Shown: in pieces, positions 1 to 7,990 of the stretch
How positions within the stretch are numbered: position 1 is the stretch's first letter
How the letters are laid out: the number at the start of each line of letters is the position of its first letter
Source: CAZLBC01 sp964557575
Lineage (GTDB): Bacteria > Planctomycetota > Phycisphaerae > SM23-33
Reading direction: 5' to 3'
NCBI GenBank assembly: GCA_964557575.1
Contig: CAZLBC010000079.1
Coordinates: 1-24,421, forward strand
DNA: 24,421 bases
Notes under the pieces: generated by a model
Databases searched by the model: none
What the model was told of the DNA's origin: nothing
The model's input: only the letters and a program-made list of their open reading frames with translations
Translations under genes and position numbers: made by a program

Positions 1-2
1 CG

Positions 3-1640
3 GTATACACGACGATGCTCGCGGCCGCGCTGTGTTCGGCCGCTTCAGCCGCGGGCGGGGACAAGGCCGCCGTCGAGCTGGTACCGACGTTCCACTGTAT
101 CGGCATCTACTGGTCGCCGGCGGGGGGCCGGCCGGGCCGGGCGGCGACCGTCCGGTTCCGCGCCGCCGGCACGCAGCGGTGGCGCGACGGCCTGCCGCTG
201 CGCTACCACCCCGTCGACACGCCCGAGTGCCGGGCCGACTACCGCGGCAGCATCGTGAACCTGTCGCCGGGGACGCCGTACGAGGTCGCCCTGTCGCTGG
301 CGGGCACCGGCGAGCGGGCCGCGGGCCGGGCCGCGACCTGGAGCGAGACATTTCCCGTGAAGACCGCGATCAAAACAGCCGACCGCGAAAAGACGCTCGC
401 GGTCGAGCAATCCGGCGCGCCCGGCGGGTACGTGCTCTACGACGGGTCGGGCTGCACGATCGACACCGCCAACCGGGAAGACCACGGGATCGCCGTCCGC
501 GCCAGTTACGTCATCCTGCGCGGCTTCACGATCAGGAATGTCCGGAAGCACGGGATCCGCCTCTTCGAGGGCCGCCACATCGTCATCGAGGACTGCGACA
601 TCAGCACGTGGGGCAGCGAGGACGAGAAGGGCTGGGGGAAGAACTACCAGGCCTGCGTCTTCAGCAACAAGCGCGACCTCCGCGCCGTCGTCATCCAGCG
701 CTGCCGGATGCACCACCCCTCGTGGGACACCAACAGTTGGGCCGAGAAGCACGGGAAATCCAACCACCCCGCCGGGCCGCAGACGGTGGTCTTCTGGGAA
801 TCCGCGGGCAACCACGTCATCCGGTACAACGAGTGCTGGTCGGACCGGGACCACTACTTCAACGACGGCATGGGCGCCGGGCACAACGGCGGCTACCGGG
901 GGTTCCCGGGCGCCGACAGCGACATCTATTGCAACTACATCGCCAACTGCTGGGACGACGGCATCGAGGCCGAAGGCGGCGACCAGAACGTCCGGATCTG
1001 GAACAACTACGTCGAGGACGTGCTGATCCCGATCGCCAACGCGGCCGCCTCGATCGGGCCGCTCTACGTCTGGCGGAACGTCTCGGGGCGCTGCTACAGC
1101 CCGCCCGGCAGCAGTTGGAACATGACCCACGGGCCCTTCGCCAAGATGGGCTACGCCGGCGGCGAGAAGTGGATGACCGGCCACATGTACTTCTTCAACA
1201 ACACGATCTTCCAGTCAGACGACGACGGGGCGAGCGGACTCGGCGGCGGCAGCAGGATCATCAAGCACTGCACCACGCGGAACAACATCCTCCACGTCCG
1301 CGGCACCGACCGCTACAGCATCGCGAAAAACCGCCGCCACGAGAACAACGATTTCGACCGGGACCTCTGCTCCGCCGGCGTCCCGCCGGGCAGCGAGGAG
1401 CGCGGCCTGCGGGGCGCGCCGCGGTACGCGGCGGGTGCGGGGTTCGACGCGAAGGCCAGGACGGGCGTCTTCCGCCTTGCGCCCGGCAGCCCGGGGGCCG
1501 CCGCCGGGACGGCGATTCCGAATTTCTGCGCGGCGGCCGACGGGAAGCGGCCGGACATGGGCGCCCACGGGCGCGGGACGGGGAAGATGGTGTTCGGCGC
1601 GAAGGCCCGGTTCATCCCGCCGGGGGCGGGCGGCGAGTAG
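3..1640 (+). CDS. Exported right-handed parallel beta-helix protein (5' partial)
   Basis: The reading frame is open to the left edge of the window. The first ATG is at 15, but the peptide from there has no positively charged n-region, so the true start is probably off-window and positions 3-14 are the end of it. A short hydrophobic Ala-rich stretch ending in ASAA looks like the end of a signal peptide. Counted from the ATG, residues 20-110 resemble a fibronectin-III-like beta-sandwich (WRDGLPLRYH, LSPGTPYEVALSL). Residues about 120-400 have the recurring Asn- and Gly-rich turns of a pectate-lyase-like beta-helix (VILRGFTIRN, HIVIEDCDIS, IWNNYVEDV, FFNNTIFQ). The C-terminus carries PDMGAHG, equivalent to the D-x-GA-x-E ending common in such proteins. 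The fold suggests polysaccharide binding or cleavage outside the cytoplasm; no catalytic residue can be assigned. The next gene begins 73 nt later. Confidence 0.8.
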   Translation, partial: VYTTMLAAALCSAASAAGGDKAAVELVPTFHCIGIYWSPAGGRPGRAATVRFRAAGTQRWRDGLPLRYHPVDTPECRADYRGSIVNLSPGTPYEVALSLAGTGERAAGRAATWSETFPVKTAIKTADREKTLAVEQSGAPGGYVLYDGSGCTIDTANREDHGIAVRASYVILRGFTIRNVRKHGIRLFEGRHIVIEDCDISTWGSEDEKGWGKNYQACVFSNKRDLRAVVIQRCRMHHPSWDTNSWAEKHGKSNHPAGPQTVVFWESAGNHVIRYNECWSDRDHYFNDGMGAGHNGGYRGFPGADSDIYCNYIANCWDDGIEAEGGDQNVRIWNNYVEDVLIPIANAAASIGPLYVWRNVSGRCYSPPGSSWNMTHGPFAKMGYAGGEKWMTGHMYFFNNTIFQSDDDGASGLGGGSRIIKHCTTRNNILHVRGTDRYSIAKNRRHENNDFDRDLCSAGVPPGSEERGLRGAPRYAAGAGFDAKARTGVFRLAPGSPGAAAGTAIPNFCAAADGKRPDMGAHGRGTGKMVFGAKARFIPPGAGGE

Positions 1641-1713
1641 CAGCCGCCGGCGCGGGAACCCGGCGCTGGCGGGCGGGCGCGGTTGGTGATAGAGTACTGG
1701 GCGGGAGAAGCCA

Positions 1714-2130
1714 ATGCCGATCACGTTCAGGGTCATCGAAGAGAAGTGCTGTTTCATCGCGGAGTGGAAGGGGCCGATCACCGACGAGGACCTGCTGTCG
1801 GCCTACCGGGATTTCTTCGCGGGCGACGAGTGGCGGCCCGGGCTGAACGAACCGGCCGACCTCAGCGCGGCGGACCTCTCCGCGGTCTCCACCGCGGCGC
1901 TGAAGAAACTGGCCGTACTCATCGAGGGCACCTACACCGATTCCGGCGTCGCGGCGATGAAGTGCGCCGCGTACGCCCCGGCGGACCTCAGCTTCGGCCT
2001 CCTGCGGATGTACGAGGTGTTCTGCGACCACTCTCCGGAAACCACGAAGACCTTCAGGGATCGCCGGGCCGCCGAAGCGTGGCTGATAGAACAGGGCAAC
2101 GGGCCGCCGCCGGATGCGGGGGAGGGATAG
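1714..2130 (+). CDS. SpoIIAA/STAS-like small protein
   Basis: This 138-aa cytoplasmic protein begins MPITFRVIEEKCCFIAEWKG, with an ATG preceded by the ribosome site CGGGAG. The pattern is an N-terminal beta-hairpin, then GPITDEDLLSAYRDFF, a central EPADLSAADLS stretch, then YAPADLSFGLLRMYEVF and a final RDRRAAEAWL helix. It matches the small SpoIIAA-like (STAS/SEC14-type) proteins found singly in many bacteria, whose role is unknown. There is no signal peptide or membrane segment. It follows the beta-helix gene on the same strand but nothing links the two functionally. The fold assignment is by pattern recognition only. Confidence 0.7.
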   Translation: MPITFRVIEEKCCFIAEWKGPITDEDLLSAYRDFFAGDEWRPGLNEPADLSAADLSAVSTAALKKLAVLIEGTYTDSGVAAMKCAAYAPADLSFGLLRMYEVFCDHSPETTKTFRDRRAAEAWLIEQGNGPPPDAGEG

Positions 2131-2144
2131 CCGGGACAAGCAAT

Positions 2145-2165
2145 CCGGCGCGGGCGGGGCGCCGG
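2145..2165. terminator. Possible GC-rich hairpin between convergent genes
   Basis: An inverted repeat with 7-bp perfect arms, CCGGCGC (2145-2151) and GCGCCGG (2159-2165), and a 7-nt loop lies 15 nt after the stop at 2130. It sits between that gene and the convergent gene ending at 2275. There is no T-run, and short GC palindromes are frequent here, so a terminator role is only a guess. The rest of 2131-2274 shows nothing else recognisable. Confidence 0.25.
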
Positions 2166-2274
2166 CGGATCGGAAATCGCGCAAACCGCCGCGGATGTAA
2201 CAGGCACACGGCGCACGTGCCGCGCCGCCGATGCGGAAGACGGCGCCGGCCGCCGCGCACGACTCAGGCGGCAA

Positions 2275-2529
2275 TCACCAGAGCGTCCACGTCCGGTCCC
2301 AGTAGCATTCGTGGCAGAAGATCATGCAGTTCCGGGGAGAAAGCCGCTTGCGGGGGTTGCGGATCAGGACTTCCCACCCCCCGTTCCTGCGGCTGCCCCG
2401 GCCGGACCGCGCGAGCCGCCGGCCGCACTTGCCGTGGATGTGCCGGTGACTGGTCCGGCGGCATTCGCAGCGTCCCCCCGCTCTTCGCCACAGGTACTCG
2501 AGAACATGGTTCGGTACGGACTTACGCAT
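2275..2529 (-). CDS. HNH-like zinc-finger protein with degenerate catalytic core
   Basis: This 84-aa protein begins MRKSVPNHVLEYLWRRAGG. An upstream start at 2601 would add 24 residues that do not resemble the family. The sequence follows the small HNH proteins of the form RCEC...GxCxxxL...WEAHHI...NCxxLCxxCH: RCECRRTSHRHIHGKCGRRL, then GGWEVLIRNP, then NCMIFCHECY. The cysteine pairs expected for zinc are kept. The HH of the beta-beta-alpha metal site reads LI, and the last family histidine reads Tyr, so nuclease activity is doubtful. It lies 141 nt downstream of a second HNH gene on the same strand. It could be a decaying copy or a non-catalytic DNA-binding protein. Confidence 0.5.
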   Translation of the reverse strand: MRKSVPNHVLEYLWRRAGGRCECRRTSHRHIHGKCGRRLARSGRGSRRNGGWEVLIRNPRKRLSPRNCMIFCHECYWDRTWTLW

Positions 2530-2670
2530 TACACTGTGACCTGCCTGTTCCAGGTTGACCCGTCGCACGAGGGGTGCATGCTTTCCAGGCAGGCCCCTCA
2601 AGGACCCGGCCTTACTTCCGGATCCATGTAATTATATACGTGCGAACACGGCCGCGACCACGGCGGGCGG

Positions 2671-2970
2671 CTACCGCCGTTTCATGGTCTTGCCCGGAAC
2701 GCGGAAGCTGCGGCGCTGCCGGACCCACCGGACCCACTTCCTGACCCGCTCGTCTGCGGTGATGGCCGCGACGGTCTGGTAGGTTTCCTTCATCTCCGCG
2801 AGCGTGAAGAGCCGGTGAAGCTGGTCCCCGCAGTTGATGCAGACGGTGATGGTATCCCGGCCGTTCCCGGACTTCGGGACGAGGTGGTGCTCCTCCCGGT
2901 ACCGCGGGGGCGTCGCCCGCCCGCAGATCCGGCAGGGGATCGTGTCGTCGTGTTGTCGGCCCGGCGGCAT
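2671..2970 (-). CDS. Small HNH endonuclease family protein
   Basis: This is a 99-aa protein. I chose the ATG at 2970 because a GGAG ribosome site lies 7 nt upstream; the longer open frame back to 3216 adds low-complexity residues outside the family. The HNH signature is complete: an N-terminal CRICG knuckle, then EEHHLVPKSG carrying the His-His pair, then CINCGDQLHRLFT with the second Cys pair and the terminal His. A helical tail follows (ERVRKWVRWVRQRR). Single-domain proteins of this type include stand-alone nucleases of unknown role and parts of mobile or defence loci. No restriction, phage or intron gene is visible beside it. The second, degenerate HNH-like gene lies downstream on the same strand. 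Confidence 0.75.
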   Translation of the reverse strand: MPPGRQHDDTIPCRICGRATPPRYREEHHLVPKSGNGRDTITVCINCGDQLHRLFTLAEMKETYQTVAAITADERVRKWVRWVRQRRSFRVPGKTMKRR

Positions 2971-3396
2971 GACGGCTCCGGTGTGAGGATACCGCCGGCG
3001 GGTCTGCGGGGCAAGGGGGGATGATGAAATGGTATGCCCAGGCAATGGGTCATGAGATCCTGAATTTTTATCAAACCATCGCTTCCCGGATTGCCGGAAA
3101 CTAACTGACTCTGAAAAAACAAGTTGCGCTGCGGGAAGAACTTGAATGTTTGAGTCAAGATACAAGAAAAATACACAAAACCGGATTTTTCTGTTGGCGC
3201 GGTCAATCTCTTGCATACAATACGCCGGTCAAAGCACCCAGGGGTTACTGGGTATGGCAAAGGCTGCCTGTTGCAAAAAGGGTTGCTGTGATGATCATGG
3301 CTTCGGACCCCGGCAAAGGACCGATACCCATATCGATTCACACCCCTTTTCAGGCAGGGCCCCGCGTAAACGACGGGAAAAAGGACGGAGATTATT
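2971..3396. other. Intergenic region between divergent HNH and propeller genes
   Basis: This 426-nt spacer is richer in AT than its flanks, as expected for a divergent promoter region. It contains a possible sigma-70-type promoter (3194-3221) and three consecutive small hairpins (3237-3286) upstream of the propeller gene. I found no convincing ORF, tRNA or recognised riboswitch consensus in it. Confidence 0.5.
3194..3221 (+). promoter_or_regulatory. Possible sigma-70-type promoter for the propeller gene
   Basis: TTGGCG (3194-3199) and TACAAT (3216-3221) are separated by 16 nt. They lie about 175 nt before the start codon at 3397, which would leave a long leader. The match is acceptable but could be chance. 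Confidence 0.35.
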
Positions 3397-5913
3397 GTGC
3401 GTGTACGATGTTGCATGTTTGCATCCCGTTGCGATAGGCACTTGTCGTCTACCCTCTGTCTTGCGAGTCTCCTGTATGTTTCTGCAGCCTTACCCGCGGC
3501 ACGCGGGGGTAAACGCTTTACCTCCGTAGACGGCGTCGACGCGGCCTTTATCACCGCCCTGGAAATCGATAACCATGGTGCAATCTGGATCGGCACCGAG
3601 GAGAAGGGTTTGTATCGTTACGATCCCAACCGGCCGGCCGGAACAAATGTCACCCGCTTTACCACCGCCGACGGCCTCGGTGATAACTATGTCTACGCGA
3701 TCGCCTGCGACCGGCTCAGCCGCATATGGGTCGGCCACGTCACCAGCGGAGTCTCGATCTACAACGGCGAACGCTGGGTAACGATCGCTCCCCCCTACGG
3801 CCCCGTCTCAGGGCGCGTAACCGACATGGCCTGCTGTCCGGCGGACGGCGCCGTCTGGATCGCGACGCCCGCGGGACTCACCCGGTATACCCTCAAAGGC
3901 AAGAAATGGCGGCATTACACCCGGGCAGACGGCCTGCCGTCCGTACAGATCGTCGCCATGGACTTCGATACCCGGGGGAATCTCTATGCCGGGACGGAAT
4001 GTTCCGGCATCGTGTGTGCGCGGGCTGCCGACGATTACGCCAGGTGGCGGCAGGTGAAAACCGCCGAACGGTTCGGCCCGAACGGCATTTCTCCCGTTCC
4101 CGTCCGCCCCCGGGGGACGGGGCTGCCATCTAATTGCATCAACGACATACTGGTCGCCGAAAACGGCGCGGTGTACGCCGCCACGGCGGCCGGGCTCGCC
4201 GTCAGCACCGACAGGGGGATGCGCTGGTCGTTTACCCGGGGAACCGACTACGACGACAAGCTCAAGGGTCTGGCCCTGAATAAAAAGAGCCGGCGGAAGA
4301 TACGCATTTCGCCTGCGGTCATGCAGCGATTGCTGCCCGAGGACTATGTCACCTGCCTTGCCGAGGGCGGAGACGGCACGATATGGCTGGGTTTTCGCCG
4401 CCGGGGACTGCTGGCCCTCGACACGAAAACGGGCAAAAAGATGCCTGTTGGCGACGGATCGCTGCCCGAAAACTATGTCTTCTGCGCGGCGATAACCGGC
4501 GATTCCCGCCCGGTAGTCGGTACGTACAGGGGAGGGGTGGTGACGGCGTCATCGCCGGTCAGGCTGAGTAAAACAAAGCCGACGGCGAAACAACACACCA
4601 CCGTTTCAAAAACAGATGCGGCTGCGCCCGAACTGCCGGCCCCGGCCGGGCCGCCGTCATTCGATCGCCTGTATGCGGCGTATACCCGCCTGGCGAAGGC
4701 GGAGAAAAGAACCGCCGGACGGCGAAAAGCGGTCGTTTCCATAGCCGATGACTGGCGTACGCAGGGCGCGTGGCTCGGGCGGTACGGCCGGTACTGGGGC
4801 TGCCTGTGCGCGATCAGGTCGCCGCGGGATTACGTCTGGGGCGCCGGCGATGAGGATATCGACTATTACGCGCAAATTGGACCGAACTGCAATAAGTACG
4901 ATTCGATTCGTTACTGGGTCCACTGGTTGTACACCGACCAGAACCGGTCCCTCGAACTGCCGCCGACGTATCTCGACGGGCGCATACTCCGGGGGTTGAC
5001 CACGCCCGAAAGAAACCGGCGGCAAGCGGAATGGGACGACCACAAGGAAGCCTATGCCCTCTCCCGCGACGGTCCGCACCTGTACTGTTCGGTCAGGGTT
5101 CCCGACGGGACCTACGTGCTGTCCCTCTACGACGTCAACAAGGACGGACACCGGGGCAACAACCGTTACCGCGACTACTGCGTTTCGATACGCCGCCGGC
5201 CGTTCAACCTGAAGGGGGACCTCCAGCGCCTCGACGGGTTTTACTCCTGGCCCGAAGAGGCCGCCGGCCGGATTCGCAACTTCTGGTCCGGGGTCTGGAA
5301 GCGGTATGTCGTGGCCGGGCCGACGAGTCTTACCATTGAATTAAACGCCAATTACTCGTTCAACACGATACTCGCCGGCATCATGCTCGACCGCCTGGCT
5401 GAAGAACCGCCGCCGTACTTCAAGCCCTACAAACAGTGGCACGAACACGCGGAACAACGGAAGCGGCATCTTCTGAAAAGTCCCGTCGGGATTGACCGGG
5501 AAGTAGTGAAAGACAAAGAGGTGAATGCCATGGCCGACGCCCTCTTCGACGCGGTCGAGCGGCTCAGAATCATCAATCCGCTGGCATGGGCGCGCCTGCA
5601 CCGGGAGGTCTACATCGATCTTCTCAGGCACTACGAGCAGGGAAATCCACAACTCGGTTCCGGGCGGGACCGGGACGAGTACCTGAAGAACATAGGCACC
5701 TGCCGGTACCATCTCGGTTTTCTTGCCACGTGGGAGCAACTCCAGGAAGAGCGGGGGCTGGTGACCGCCCGGCAGATCGAGACATCGATTAAATGGGACC
5801 GGCTGTCCTACAGCAATTCCGGCAAGGGCCGCATCAATGTTCTCGAGTATATCGACCGGCACCGGCCCAACTACGACCCCCGCTACGTCGGGCGAAGAAA
5901 ACCGCTGGAGTGA
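3397..5913 (+). CDS. Exported beta-propeller protein with C-terminal beta-rich domain
   Basis: The start is a GTG at 3397, placed 6 nt after the strong site AAGGACGGAG; an internal ATG at 3415 is the alternative. The N-terminus has arginines followed by the hydrophobic STLCLASLLYVSAAL, a signal peptide. Residues about 40-390 hold some six propeller blades of the two-component-regulator (Reg_prop) type, each ending in a phrase such as GAIWIGTEEKGLYRYD, RIWVGHVTSGVSIY or TIWLGFRRRGLLALD, with the typical RFTTADGL and HYTRADGLP between them. A Pro/Ala-rich linker at about 405-420 leads to a second half with DDWRTQGAWLGRYGRYWG, a motif I associate with beta-sandwich domains of secreted PVC-group proteins, and a DVNKDGHRGNN turn that may bind calcium. 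No kinase or membrane segment follows the propeller, so it is not a sensor kinase. Probably a secreted or surface binding protein. Confidence 0.75.
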   Translation: MRVRCCMFASRCDRHLSSTLCLASLLYVSAALPAARGGKRFTSVDGVDAAFITALEIDNHGAIWIGTEEKGLYRYDPNRPAGTNVTRFTTADGLGDNYVYAIACDRLSRIWVGHVTSGVSIYNGERWVTIAPPYGPVSGRVTDMACCPADGAVWIATPAGLTRYTLKGKKWRHYTRADGLPSVQIVAMDFDTRGNLYAGTECSGIVCARAADDYARWRQVKTAERFGPNGISPVPVRPRGTGLPSNCINDILVAENGAVYAATAAGLAVSTDRGMRWSFTRGTDYDDKLKGLALNKKSRRKIRISPAVMQRLLPEDYVTCLAEGGDGTIWLGFRRRGLLALDTKTGKKMPVGDGSLPENYVFCAAITGDSRPVVGTYRGGVVTASSPVRLSKTKPTAKQHTTVSKTDAAAPELPAPAGPPSFDRLYAAYTRLAKAEKRTAGRRKAVVSIADDWRTQGAWLGRYGRYWGCLCAIRSPRDYVWGAGDEDIDYYAQIGPNCNKYDSIRYWVHWLYTDQNRSLELPPTYLDGRILRGLTTPERNRRQAEWDDHKEAYALSRDGPHLYCSVRVPDGTYVLSLYDVNKDGHRGNNRYRDYCVSIRRRPFNLKGDLQRLDGFYSWPEEAAGRIRNFWSGVWKRYVVAGPTSLTIELNANYSFNTILAGIMLDRLAEEPPPYFKPYKQWHEHAEQRKRHLLKSPVGIDREVVKDKEVNAMADALFDAVERLRIINPLAWARLHREVYIDLLRHYEQGNPQLGSGRDRDEYLKNIGTCRYHLGFLATWEQLQEERGLVTARQIETSIKWDRLSYSNSGKGRINVLEYIDRHRPNYDPRYVGRRKPLE

Positions 5914-5990
5914 CGGACATTGACAGTATTGACACAGATAAACAGGTGCGACATCGTGGAAAATGTGAATAATTGCGAAAGGAGAAAAGG

Positions 5991-6884
5991 ATGAAAAAGT
6001 GGAATGGTGTAAAGGTGCTGGTTTTTGTGGCTGTCGTAGCAGCTATGTTCATGAACGGGACTGACTTCGCGTCCGCGGATGAAGGTGACGATCCCACACC
6101 CAACGTCGAAGCACAGGGGAAGTGGGTTTTGGTAACAGATCAGTGTGATTTTGATGGTAATAAATCTCGCAAAATATACAAACTAGATGAAAGTCCACTC
6201 GGGGATGATCTTGCACTCATAGATTCATATAGAATAGTGCAAAAAAACAAAAAACCGCTAAAAGTAAAAGTTTATGGTAAGGTCTGGTGCGAAATTCCGT
6301 TTGGTGGTTCACGATCCGTAATTAATAATGGGCATGCTGAATGTGATGAAAATAGGATTTGGAAATGGAAAGGGGATGCTCCAATCGAAAATAAAGCAGT
6401 AACAGTTGTGATTAATGGTACGGGGCAAGCTACTATAAGTGTTACTATTAACGATAATGAAAGTGTAGATTGTGCGGCATCTTCAGCAGATTTCGATGCT
6501 TTGGGAGTTGGTCATGTAGGTGGCATAGACATAGCAGGCATGAAAATTGAAACAAAATCATTAAAACTAAAAGCATACATTGAAAAATCAGAAAATAGAA
6601 CAAAATATTTTATTTCCGGAACCGCCGATAAAACGGAGGGCGGAGGAGATATAACCGCTACTGCTAACACAAAGGAATGGGTTGTAAACAAAGGTAATCC
6701 TGCTGATACTGAAACTATCGTCATTACGGCAGCGATAACCGGCACAGGCAATACAAATGATGTTCCGAATTACGCCGTAACATTATCACAAGGCATATCT
6801 GGCTCAATTGCACTTACATGTTCTAATTATGCAGAGTCCAAAGCGTCAGCAGAAGTATCAAGTAATTTTAAAATAACAGAATAA
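5991..6884 (+). CDS. Exported protein of unknown function, chimeric base composition
   Basis: The 297-aa protein starts at the ATG at 5991, preceded by AAAGGAG; an upstream TTG at 5973 is less likely. Residues 1-30 form a signal peptide (MKKWNGVKVLVFVAVVAAMF then FASA). The mature part is rich in Thr, Asn, Lys and Asp, with alternating beta-strand patterns (AVTVVINGTGQATISVTI, ETIVITAAITGTGN), which suggests an all-beta extracellular protein. I do not recognise the family. The composition is odd: positions 6061-6120 are 62% GC by count and 6121-6180 are 33%, a sharp change at about codon 43. The signal peptide therefore matches the surroundings and the mature domain does not. The next gene follows after 22 nt and shares the AT-rich composition. 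Confidence 0.7.
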   Translation: MKKWNGVKVLVFVAVVAAMFMNGTDFASADEGDDPTPNVEAQGKWVLVTDQCDFDGNKSRKIYKLDESPLGDDLALIDSYRIVQKNKKPLKVKVYGKVWCEIPFGGSRSVINNGHAECDENRIWKWKGDAPIENKAVTVVINGTGQATISVTINDNESVDCAASSADFDALGVGHVGGIDIAGMKIETKSLKLKAYIEKSENRTKYFISGTADKTEGGGDITATANTKEWVVNKGNPADTETIVITAAITGTGNTNDVPNYAVTLSQGISGSIALTCSNYAESKASAEVSSNFKITE

Positions 6885-7990
6885 TAAATATGAGGATTAA
6901 ATATTTATGAAATTTAAAAGTTCTTTAAATTATGATTTTATTATAAGCCTTATTCTCTTATTTTTTGTTCAGCTATCTCTTAGTGCCGATAGTATAATTT
7001 CTGATATGCCTAAGAATATTGACAAGGATAACACAAAGAATATTAAGTGCAATGTTACAAAGAGTGATTATTTGAATGTTGTCGTAAACACTTTCAAAAC
7101 GCAAAACATATTAACTTCTGATTTAGAAAATGAGTTAACTTTACAAGCATCAAATATTATTGAAAAACACATTAATGCCAATGGTGGAAAGAATACCACT
7201 TCATATAAATTTAATGTGTTCAAAAATTTATTTCCAAGCTTTATTTCTCTGAAACGCATAGGGCTAAAGGATAATCTTGCAAAATTCAAGCAAGAAAATG
7301 CAGTTTTCTTTCCAAAATATTTGGAAACAGGGCTTGTGCTTTTTTTATCTAGAAAGCCATTTAGCAAAGCGGAAAGGAAAGAATTAAAAGAATTATTATC
7401 AAAGCTAAAAGCAAAATACATTGAGTCAATTGGTGTTCAATATTCAGACTATAAAAGATTAGCTAACGAGTGCGAACTCAGAAATCTCGTTTCAGACCAC
7501 ATAGATAATAACATTACTTATACAATTGAAAATTATTTTGATATAGATAGTTGTTATTTTAGTATAAATAATTTAAAAAATCAACTTGATGAAGACTTAC
7601 CCATGATCAAGCCAACATTTCCAAACGCAGGTAAATTATGGTTAAAAAAACTTGAAAAATCAAATCTGCCTAGAAGTACAAGAGCTTCATTTGAAAATAT
7701 GTACAAAAGCGTTATCAGTAATGAATTCAAAGAAACTATGAATGAATGGGAAAAAGCACTTTTTATTCGCAATCGACATTGCGATAAAGGCTTTAAGATT
7801 CTTTCAAGAAAAGTACCGGGAATTTCAATTAATACACTTTACCCATTATTGGTGCAGCATGCAAAGGCTTGGAGCCTATTTATGAAGCAAACATCTGGTT
7901 GAAATACACTTATCACACTTCACAAAATACTATTTCACAAAGCAGGTAGAAAAATTGATGTACAAGTTAGTTTTTTTCTTAATCGCATTT
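6121..7990. other. AT-rich cassette inside a GC-rich region
   Basis: Hand counts on 60-nt lines give 62% GC at 6061-6120, then 33% (6121), 40% (6421), 28% (7021), 32% (7261) and 27% (7921). The figures rise to 48% (7981) and 62% (8041). The block covers the mature part of one gene, all of the next, and the first codons of the third. I see no terminal inverted repeats, target duplication, integrase or transposase at the edges. Confidence 0.75.
6907..7902 (+). CDS. Exported AT-rich protein of unknown function
   Basis: This 331-aa protein has an N-terminal signal peptide (MKFKSSLNYDF, then IISLILLFFVQLSLSA). A GAGG site lies about 10 nt before the ATG. The mature part is lysine-, asparagine- and leucine-rich and looks mostly helical (RKELKELLSKLKAKYIESIG; SFENMYKSVISNEFKETMNE). 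I recognise no family or catalytic motif. The gene is about 30% GC in the lines counted, far below the region, and lies 22 nt after the previous AT-rich gene, so the two probably arrived and are transcribed together. Its high Lys/Asn/Ile content follows from the base composition and is not by itself evidence about function. Confidence 0.7.
   Translation: MKFKSSLNYDFIISLILLFFVQLSLSADSIISDMPKNIDKDNTKNIKCNVTKSDYLNVVVNTFKTQNILTSDLENELTLQASNIIEKHINANGGKNTTSYKFNVFKNLFPSFISLKRIGLKDNLAKFKQENAVFFPKYLETGLVLFLSRKPFSKAERKELKELLSKLKAKYIESIGVQYSDYKRLANECELRNLVSDHIDNNITYTIENYFDIDSCYFSINNLKNQLDEDLPMIKPTFPNAGKLWLKKLEKSNLPRSTRASFENMYKSVISNEFKETMNEWEKALFIRNRHCDKGFKILSRKVPGISINTLYPLLVQHAKAWSLFMKQTSG

Noticed and set aside
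45..1184. Long minus-strand frame opposite the beta-helix gene
   Set aside because: It is a Val/Pro/Arg/Asp-rich reverse-strand shadow. The plus-strand frame has a recognisable fold, export signal and family ending.
3200..3396. Possible c-di-GMP or cobalamin riboswitch in the propeller leader
   Set aside because: A few stretches such as GGCAAAGGCTGCC look suggestive, but the conserved cores of those classes are absent.
6121..7990. Insertion sequence or prophage as the source of the AT-rich block
   Set aside because: No transposase, integrase, terminal inverted repeats or target duplication could be found at either edge.
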